A stretch of DNA of 46,023 nucleotides. Source: Bacteroidales bacterium. GTDB lineage: Bacteria > Bacteroidota > Bacteroidia > Bacteroidales > G3-4614. The position numbers and the translations under genes are program-made. The stretch is taken from positions 1 to 46,023 of the forward strand of contig JAFYPQ010000043.1 of the NCBI GenBank assembly GCA_017559955.1. The letters run 5' to 3'. The notes under the pieces were generated by a model. The model was not told where the DNA came from. It saw nothing but the letters and a program-made list of their open reading frames with translations, and made no database searches. Position 1 is the stretch's first letter; each line of letters starts with the position of its first letter. This document shows, piece after piece, positions 35,648-40,982 of this stretch.

Positions 35648-36010
35648 ATGGATTTTATTAAAGTAGCAGAAGAGGCATTTGCTTCAGGAATTGAGATGCC
35701 TTCATTCAAAAGCGGTGATACTATCACAGTTGCATACCGTATCAAAGAGGGTAACAAAGAGCGTATCCAACAATATCGTGGAGTAGTTATCCGTATTTCA
35801 GGAAACGGTAACAAAAAACGTTTTACTGTACGTAAAATGTCAGACAACGTAGGTGTTGAGAGAATTTTCCCTATGGACTCTCCATTTATCGAAAGTATTG
35901 TTGTTAACAAATTCGGTAAAGTACGTCGTTCAAAACTTTACTACTTGCGTGCTCTTACAGGTAAAAAAGCTCGTATTAAAGAGAGAAGAATTGTTGAGAA
36001 AAAAGCTTAA
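35648..36010 (+). CDS. rplS: 50S ribosomal protein L19
   Basis: This 120-residue L19 contains FKSGDTITVAYRIKEGNKER, QQYRGVVIRI, FTVRKMSDNVGVERIFP and the tail KVRRSKLYYLRALTGKKARIKE, split here by family blocks. It stands alone rather than in the rpsP-rimM-trmD-rplS operon of Proteobacteria, as is common in Bacteroidetes. Core chromosome ends here; accessory DNA begins about 50 bases past its terminator. Confidence 0.98.
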   Translation: MDFIKVAEEAFASGIEMPSFKSGDTITVAYRIKEGNKERIQQYRGVVIRISGNGNKKRFTVRKMSDNVGVERIFPMDSPFIESIVVNKFGKVRRSKLYYLRALTGKKARIKERRIVEKKA

Positions 36011-36030
36011 TTTTTTATCAATAGAACAGA

Positions 36031-36058
36031 AAAGGCGATCCACTGGGTCGCCTTTTTT
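36031..36058 (+). terminator. Terminator of rplS
   Basis: AAAGGCGATCC pairs with GGGTCGCCTTT (11 pairs, one T-G) around a 3-base loop, followed by a T tract. It marks the left edge of the accessory region. Confidence 0.9.
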
Positions 36059-36104
36059 GTGCTTGAAAATATTTAGAAATTTAAACAGCTTCTTAATGTT
36101 AAAT

Positions 36105-36257
36105 CTAAATTGTTGCTTCGCTAATTGGAACCTTAGTGAGAATATTGTTTCTCTTTTCTTGTGGGAGAGGCTCCGTGTAGCAGACGTAAGTGCCAATGCA
36201 ACGAGTAATAAGAATATCATCTTGATGCCCCTCCATTGCTCCGTACGAGCCATTGGG
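36105..36257 (-). pseudogene. 3' fragment (50 codons) of a phage terminase large-subunit gene
   Basis: Read on the minus strand, this segment encodes PNGSYGAMEGHQDDILITRC, then a conserved middle, then VPISEATI and a TAG stop. It parallels the last 51 codons of the intact terminase at 40983: the first 33 residues differ at one position (Gln for His), then the two diverge before rejoining at PISEA(T/S)I. Similarity stops abruptly before the Pro codon, where the frame runs into stops. It is either the remnant of a second phage terminase or the displaced 3' end produced when DNA inserted into such a gene. The remainder of 36258-36425 shows nothing recognisable. Confidence 0.85.
36166..36200 (+). 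repeat. Left 35-bp direct repeat (terminase 3' end)
   Basis: 35 bases from AGAGGCTCCGTGTAGCAGAC to AAGTGCCAATGCA are identical to 41048-41082, in the same orientation. Flanks are similar but diverged. The pair brackets the radical SAM cluster, the invertible segment and the recombinase. Confidence 0.88.
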
Positions 36258-36425
36258 CGTTGCTGAGTATCAATTCTTGCTTTCAAAGAATAAATTGCAA
36301 GAATAGGTTGCCAATGAAATGAAAAGTTCAGTCAACGATGAAGACTAATAGGACGAAACCATTAATTGCAAATTATATTCAAAAGATACATTAGAAATGT
36401 TATTTTTTCTTTCAAAAGTTGAATC

Positions 36426-37541
36426 TTACAACTGATTCTGAATTACATTTATTTCCGATTCATTTAATCTTTTTGAAATGTGAGAGAATATTTTCTTATA
36501 GGCTGAACATAGGAATGTTTTTGATTGAAAATCTCTTGATTTCAAAAAACCATCGTGAAGACATCCGCCATGACATATTGTAAAGAACTCGCATTTAGAA
36601 CAAGAACGATTTGCTATGTGGTTGTATCGTTTATAGATATCGCTTTTCTTTACATTAGATAAAATTTGTTCAAGGCTTTCTGTTTTAAGATTTCCGTATG
36701 AATATTGTTTCAAACTATTGTCGCAAAAACGTCCACATGGCATGACATCTCCCGTCGGTGTGATGGCTAAAAAATTATCTTGACAATTTCTTCCGAACAA
36801 GCAACCTTTCGTGTGCGTTGTAACAATATTACTTGCTATCTCCACAAAATTTGATTCTATAACTTTATGTTCTTTGTCATAAAACCATAAATCAAATAAT
36901 TCTATTGCCATTGATGCATATTCATCTGGTGTTATGCTGTATTTATCAGTGTGATTTACTGCTTCACCTGCCGCAAATATAGGGTTAAACTTAAAATTCA
37001 AATTATTTTTCGACAAGAAATCATAGAGTTCTGGGATATGCCCAATATGTTTCTTATTGCCGACAACAATACATCCCAAACTTAAACCATGTTTTCTACA
37101 TAATGCAAGTTTGTCCATAATAACATCATGAGTCCCTGCGCCATTAGCAAATACGCGTTGAGAATCATTTATTGTCTTGTCTCCGTCCAATGAAAACCCA
37201 ATGTGAACATTATACTCCTTTAATAAATCAATATAATCTTGATTGATAAGAGTAAGGTTGGATTGTATGGAATGCTTTACGTCGAACTCCGATAATTCAA
37301 TAGATGAGTATTTTAAAATCTCACGATAATTATCTATTCCCCACAACAACGGTTCTCCACCATGCCAAATGATATTTAGCTTTTTCTTCTGTAGGGTAGA
37401 TAATACTTGTTTTATATTTAGGATAATTTGTTTCGCAAATTCAATGCCCAAAGAAACATTTTCTATTTTAGTGTCATTTGATAAGTAGCAATATTTACAA
37501 CGCAAATTGCATGCGTATGAGGGTTTAATTATTATTACCAT
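36426..37541 (-). CDS. Radical SAM/SPASM peptide-modifying enzyme
   Basis: This 371-residue enzyme has the radical SAM cluster motif CNLRCKYC (Cys11, 15, 18), WHGGEPLL (59-66) and FSLDG (116-120). A C-terminal SPASM region has cysteines at 247, 253, 269, 273, 314, 317, 323, 327 and 345 (CLFGRNC, PCGRFC, CSKCEFFTICHGGC). This layout is that of SPASM enzymes that modify ribosomal peptides or activate sulfatases; GAGTHDVIMDKL also fits the peptide-maturase group. No sulfatase is nearby, while a 61-residue peptide gene is, so a RiPP-type substrate is inferred. The start overlaps the preceding gene's end by 17 bases, implying coupling. It is the last gene of the phase-variable cluster. Confidence 0.9.
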   Translation of the reverse strand: MVIIIKPSYACNLRCKYCYLSNDTKIENVSLGIEFAKQIILNIKQVLSTLQKKKLNIIWHGGEPLLWGIDNYREILKYSSIELSEFDVKHSIQSNLTLINQDYIDLLKEYNVHIGFSLDGDKTINDSQRVFANGAGTHDVIMDKLALCRKHGLSLGCIVVGNKKHIGHIPELYDFLSKNNLNFKFNPIFAAGEAVNHTDKYSITPDEYASMAIELFDLWFYDKEHKVIESNFVEIASNIVTTHTKGCLFGRNCQDNFLAITPTGDVMPCGRFCDNSLKQYSYGNLKTESLEQILSNVKKSDIYKRYNHIANRSCSKCEFFTICHGGCLHDGFLKSRDFQSKTFLCSAYKKIFSHISKRLNESEINVIQNQL

Positions 37542-38037
37542 GATTAACTGAATATCCTGATTTAGGAGAATATACGGGTTCTGGGTCTAAATATCCATTA
37601 CGGAAGTAACACTCATACATTATATCCTCCTTATAATATCGCTGACTAAAGGCATACTTTACTGAACCAAATTGATCATATGCAACAATCTCTATATCAA
37701 TATAAGGTTTATTATTACCTGATTCAGAAATATTGTTAAAAAAATCCTCTAATGATTGCAGAGAATTCATTTTCGTTTGAGGTCCATGGATCTCTATTTT
37801 CATTTCATATGGGCCCTTATCCGAAACAGTTTTAATAAAAGGGTTGACTTTTAACCTTGGCAAATGACGAATCTTCGTTGAATAATAGTTTTTACTAGCA
37901 AAACAATATGTTGCATATACAGAAATATCATATACATCTCGTATCCAACTTTGGTTCTGTATCTTGAAGTTGAAATTTTTGTTCTCGTCCTTTTTTGTTT
38001 CATTTTCGGCTGTTACAATATTCTTAGATATACCCAT
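37525..38037 (-). CDS. Unknown protein of the radical SAM cluster; N-terminal membrane helix cut off by an amber codon
   Basis: This 170-residue open frame has no family I recognise. It is soluble-looking, rich in Tyr, Asn and Lys, with an aromatic C-terminal part ending SGYSVNHGNNN. The same frame continues upstream to an ATG at 38124 and is broken only by TAG at 38068-38070. The extra 29 codons read MDGYIISCIVAIITSLVA, stop, FLSIILFKPK, which would be one membrane helix. The ancestral product was probably a 199-residue membrane-anchored protein. The current product, if made, starts at Met 38037 and is not anchored. It overlaps the radical SAM gene and probably shares its pathway. Confidence 0.6.
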   Translation of the reverse strand: MGISKNIVTAENETKKDENKNFNFKIQNQSWIRDVYDISVYATYCFASKNYYSTKIRHLPRLKVNPFIKTVSDKGPYEMKIEIHGPQTKMNSLQSLEDFFNNISESGNNKPYIDIEIVAYDQFGSVKYAFSQRYYKEDIMYECYFRNGYLDPEPVYSPKSGYSVNHGNNN

Positions 38038-38067
38038 TTTCGGCTTGAATAGTATAATAGATAAAAA

Positions 38068-38124
38068 CTATGCGACAAGAGATGTAATGATTGCTACAAT
38101 ACAACTAATAATATACCCATCCAT
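38068..38124 (-). pseudogene. Interrupted N-terminal membrane-helix segment (18 codons to amber stop)
   Basis: ATG at 38124 opens an 18-codon hydrophobic reading frame ending in TAG, in frame with the gene at 37525-38037. It lies 13 bases after the stop of the 61-residue peptide gene. It could also be translated by itself as a small membrane peptide. Confidence 0.6.
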
Positions 38125-38137
38125 AGTTTCTTAAAAT

Positions 38138-38323
38138 TTATTCGGCATCATAATAATCACCATGGCAATCGTTATAATCTGTGCCATAAGACTCTTCGTA
38201 TTCTGTCCAATCCTGAAAACTCATAGTATCTCTTTTTTGAACGACTTTATCAAGAATACATTTTTGAGCGTATGTCATATCTTCTTGACATACGCTATTG
38301 TTCGTTCTGCTCTTTCTCGACAT
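38138..38323 (-). CDS. 61-residue peptide, candidate radical SAM substrate
   Basis: No family recognised. The N-terminal part is charged and helical (SRKSRTNNSV ... TYAQKCILDKVVQKRD). The tail after a Gly is GTDYNDCHGDYYDAE, dense in Tyr, His, Asp and one Cys. Its aromatic-x-acid triplets (YND, HGD, YYD) resemble sites used by cyclophane-forming radical SAM/SPASM enzymes. This leader-plus-core layout and its place in the same strand cluster make it the best candidate for the enzyme's substrate. That is inference. There is no signal peptide. It could instead be an unrelated small protein. Confidence 0.5.
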   Translation of the reverse strand: MSRKSRTNNSVCQEDMTYAQKCILDKVVQKRDTMSFQDWTEYEESYGTDYNDCHGDYYDAE

Positions 38324-38383
38324 TTTGAACTTTATTTAAATGAATATTATGTATTTTAAATAATAATTTCTCTTTTATAATCT

Positions 38384-38809
38384 TTACAAAATTTTATACG
38401 CTTTATATTCTACATAATAATAATAATAATATTGACCACTATAGTCGTAGGGCTCTTTTCTTGGATAATCGCTGCTACCATAAACCCTAAATGAATAATC
38501 CTCCTCATGTTTCCATATATATGTTTCTTGAGATTTCAAATTGAATGTTTTGGTATTGACAATTTGATTATAATTTCCACCTTTACGATAACGATATAAT
38601 TTCGCCTCAACAGAAACAGGAATACTATTCATATTATAAAAAGAATAACCAAACCATTTACTTGAGTAATCCAGGTCGCTATCACCTACATGATAACTTG
38701 ACCCCTCGTAAATAACTAGTTTTGTTTCTACACCCTTTACTTCTTGCAATTGTCCAAAGCAAACAACACTGCTCATCATTGCGATGAAAAGAATAAGCAT
38801 TTTTTTCAT
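38384..38809 (-). CDS. Small exported protein of unknown function, Tyr-rich C terminus
   Basis: I start it at the second Met (38809), giving MKKMLILFIAMMSSVVCFGQ as a clean signal peptide with cleavage after FGQ or CFG. A longer reading begins at 38839 but would bury the signal. The mature part of about 120 residues looks beta-rich, with WFGYSFYNMNSIPVSVEAKL and a Tyr run (QYYYYYYVEY) near the end. No family recognised. It shares style with the gene just upstream: exported, small, alternating aromatic and polar. The two may form one surface or periplasmic pair. Confidence 0.65.
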   Translation of the reverse strand: MKKMLILFIAMMSSVVCFGQLQEVKGVETKLVIYEGSSYHVGDSDLDYSSKWFGYSFYNMNSIPVSVEAKLYRYRKGGNYNQIVNTKTFNLKSQETYIWKHEEDYSFRVYGSSDYPRKEPYDYSGQYYYYYYVEYKAYKIL

Positions 38810-38851
38810 AATTATATACACTAAATTTGTGTCGTGCACAACTGTTAAAAA

Positions 38852-39280
38852 TTAATAATCGTCTCGTCTATCTTTTTTAATAGGCTCCCTTCCAAATTGT
38901 ACGGTTACATATTTTTCGTGCCCTTTAGGCACTTTAGCAGGCCATACATACACTTTTTTTAATTCCTCCTTTCTACATCTAATCGTACTTCTGTAATAAT
39001 CACTCACTCTCTTTCCATTATATGAAAGATACCATTCAAATGAATATGAAGTTTTATAACTCACACCATCATATGGGTCGTTGTAATTTGTGTTATATAA
39101 TTCAATCAAAAAAGAACCATCAGTCTGTGGTTGAATTAAATTTACATTTATTCCTTGAAATGAAGAATGTGTGTTATATTCTACATCTGCAATTTTTATA
39201 GACTGATATGCCTGAGCATTTGATGATATACTGCTACTTAGCAATACGGCAATAATTATCAGAGTCAATTTCGTTTTCAT
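38852..39280 (-). CDS. Small exported protein of unknown function, first gene of the switchable cluster
   Basis: This 142-residue protein has a signal peptide (1-23, ending SSNAQA). The mature part contains YNTHSSFQGINVNLIQP, YSFEWYLSYNGKRVSDYYR and WPAKVPKGHEKYVTVQFG, suggesting a single beta-sandwich. No family recognised. Its start is about 57 bases from the left repeat of the invertible segment, so after inversion it would be the first gene transcribed. The spacing to the next gene is 42 bases. Confidence 0.68.
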   Translation of the reverse strand: MKTKLTLIIIAVLLSSSISSNAQAYQSIKIADVEYNTHSSFQGINVNLIQPQTDGSFLIELYNTNYNDPYDGVSYKTSYSFEWYLSYNGKRVSDYYRSTIRCRKEELKKVYVWPAKVPKGHEKYVTVQFGREPIKKDRRDDY

Positions 39281-39337
39281 AATTTTTAGTTTTTAGTAAG
39301 AATGTTTCAAAAGGTTTATATACTTATTTCAATCCGT

Positions 39338-39353
39338 CTCTTATCAAGAGATG
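39338..39353 (+). repeat. Left inverted repeat of the invertible segment
   Basis: CTCTTATCAAGAGATG, the exact reverse complement of 39509-39524; after one mismatch the next two bases (AT) also agree. Inside it CTCTT-ATC-AAGAG is itself a palindrome with a 3-base centre. Confidence 0.88.
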
Positions 39354-39488
39354 GATAATTTTATATAACTGTTAATTATCAGAATGTTATATGATGGGGC
39401 AAAATCATTATCCTAAACAATTGCAACTATTTTTTCATGGTGAACGTAAAATTTTCTGTAATTTTTTCTTTCTTTTGTTATTTTTTGC

Positions 39489-39496
39489 TAAATTTG
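39489..39496 (+). promoter_or_regulatory. -7 promoter box inside the invertible segment
   Basis: TAAATTTG followed by C matches TAnnTTTG exactly. The -33 region is only T-rich, so strength is uncertain. It currently faces a converging gene. Confidence 0.6.
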
Positions 39497-39508
39497 CATG
39501 CGTAGATT

Positions 39509-39524
39509 CATCTCTTGATAAGAG
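39509..39524 (-). repeat. Right inverted repeat of the invertible segment
   Basis: CATCTCTTGATAAGAG, reverse complement of 39338-39353, 31 bases from the end of the recombinase gene. Confidence 0.88.
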
Positions 39525-39555
39525 TTGTGGAGTTTTGCTAAACTTATTTCCCTTA

Positions 39556-40755
39556 TTACAACTCCTTTAATATCTTAGTGTTTGCTCTATCAACGACTGC
39601 ATTATCTAACGAAGCCAAATAAATCCGAGTTGTCATTTCAGAGTCGTGCCCCATCCCCTCACTTATTACAGAGATTGGTATATTTTTATCCTTTGCTACA
39701 CTTGCCCATGAGTGCCTTGCTGTGTACATGGTTAAGGGTTGTTGAATATCCACCATACTCCCTATGGTTTTGAGTTTGCGATTAACAAGAGACATTGCAT
39801 TTTGGTATTGTGTCCGCTCATCTCCATTCAATGGCTTTATGATGGGTAACAGATAGTTTGATAGCGGATTATCGTACTTATCCACAATCTCTTGCATACA
39901 CTTTTCCCATTTAATGAATAATTGTTGCCCTGTTTTGCGTCTGCGGTATGATAGTATGCCATTTGATAAGTCTTTCTTCTTTAGGCATGCCATATCAATA
40001 AAAGACATTCCTCGTGTGTAAAATGAGAACATAAACATATCTCGTGCAAAATCCAGCGAAGGTTGCAACGAGAGATCAAGGTTCTTTATTAGTTTGATTG
40101 TTTTTAACGAAACGGCTCGTTTTATAGTCTTATCTACTCCTGTATATACATATTTAAAGGGGTTACGATTGGTGGTAAACTCCTTTTCAATGGCACGGTT
40201 ATAAACAGCACGGAGTATTCGCATATAGAACGAAGTTGTATTCTTTGTCAATCCTCTATTCTGCAAATACGCTTCATACATCAACATTGTATCTGAATCT
40301 ATCTCATACAGTAGAATATCCCTGTCCTCTCGGAAACTCATAAAACTTCGTAGCGTTGCTCGATAGGTTTCTGATGTGCGTTGCTTGCCCATCTGCTGTA
40401 GTTGCGAAATAACGCCCTGCATAAAGTTGAATAGCGATTGCTTATTGTCTTGCTTCTGAAAAGTTGAGATTATTTCATCTGTCGAGTATTTTATCTTTTT
40501 ACTCTCCAACAAATTGATTATCGCTTGCAATCGTTTAATATCCCAATGGATTCTCTCCCCAATGGTTTTAAGATAGTTTTGGCGACTGTTATTGGTTATG
40601 GTTATTCTGCTTTTACTCTCGTTCCACTCATGCGCATAGAGTCGATAATTGGTTTTTAACTGACGAACTACACGATTCTGAATGATTTGATAATAGATTT
40701 TTCCCTCCTTACCTTCTATTGTAGAAGGTCGAAACTTTACTTTTACACTTGCCAT
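39556..40755 (-). CDS. Tyrosine recombinase, probable invertase of the adjacent promoter
   Basis: This 399-residue protein has an N-terminal arm domain (about 1-100), a SAM-like core-binding domain (about 105-205) and a catalytic domain (about 215-395). Candidate catalytic residues are R248 (SFYTRGMSFIDM), K274 (RRRKTGQ), R347 (YTARHSWAS), H370 (GMGHDS) and Tyr379 (RIYLASL). The first His of HxxR is Tyr344, as in many Bacteroidetes recombinases of the Tsr type, several of which invert local promoters. Its 3' end lies 31 bases from the invertible segment. It could alternatively be the integrase of the element bracketed by the terminase direct repeats, or serve both. Confidence 0.92.
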   Translation of the reverse strand: MASVKVKFRPSTIEGKEGKIYYQIIQNRVVRQLKTNYRLYAHEWNESKSRITITNNSRQNYLKTIGERIHWDIKRLQAIINLLESKKIKYSTDEIISTFQKQDNKQSLFNFMQGVISQLQQMGKQRTSETYRATLRSFMSFREDRDILLYEIDSDTMLMYEAYLQNRGLTKNTTSFYMRILRAVYNRAIEKEFTTNRNPFKYVYTGVDKTIKRAVSLKTIKLIKNLDLSLQPSLDFARDMFMFSFYTRGMSFIDMACLKKKDLSNGILSYRRRKTGQQLFIKWEKCMQEIVDKYDNPLSNYLLPIIKPLNGDERTQYQNAMSLVNRKLKTIGSMVDIQQPLTMYTARHSWASVAKDKNIPISVISEGMGHDSEMTTRIYLASLDNAVVDRANTKILKEL

Positions 40756-40889
40756 ATTTTATAATGTTTTATATCCTATTGACAAATGAAATATTAATAC
40801 AAAAGCGATAAGTGGTAAATTTATATGAAAGAATGGTAAGTGGCTCGACTAACTAATTTCTAATCAATAAACCTTTGCTTGTTGATTTT

Positions 40890-40969
40890 ATAGAATCTAT
40901 TCTATGAATTTGCACATGCTTGGCATAGTTCAAGTAAACTTGACTCTGCTCTCACTTACTCGCAAAATT
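40890..40969 (+). repeat. Two-hairpin intergenic element, copy 3
   Basis: Hairpin 1 ATAGAAT/ATTCTAT (40890-40905). Outer stem GAATTTGC (40906-40913) with GCAAAATT (40962-40969). Conserved strands ACATGCTT and CTCACTTACTC. Inner hairpin GCATAGT-T-CAAGT-AA-ACTTG-ACTCTGC (40923-40949) with one mismatch. The outer stem has T-A where the other copies have C-G. This copy sits inside the accessory region, between the recombinase and terminase genes. Confidence 0.72.
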
Positions 40970-40982
40970 TCTACTCAACAAA

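Larger units (their letters stand above)
39338..39524. promoter_or_regulatory. Putative invertible promoter (phase-variation switch), shown OFF
   Basis: Two perfect 16-bp inverted repeats enclose 155 bases with no gene. Near the right end is TAAATTTG followed by C, a full Bacteroidetes -7 box pointing right, towards the 3' end of the recombinase gene. I find no comparable box pointing left. Inversion would aim it at the start of 39280, about 100 bases away. Location beside a tyrosine recombinase gene matches invertible promoters described in Bacteroides. Confidence 0.78.

Noticed and set aside
35853..36286. Frames of 118-137 codons overlapping rplS and the following 250 bases
   Set aside because: One is a shifted frame of rplS and the other reads the terminase fragment in the wrong frame; the correct frame of that fragment is the pseudogene at 36105.
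36426..37541. Radical SAM protein as an anaerobic sulfatase maturase
   Set aside because: No sulfatase gene is nearby and the operon contains small peptide and exported genes; motif similarity alone does not separate the groups, so I kept the broader SPASM call.
38068..38070. TAG recoding (alternative genetic code) as explanation for the amber codon
   Set aside because: The terminase gene in the same accessory region and its 3' fragment both end in TAG, no suppressor tRNA is visible, and other genes here have no internal TAG.
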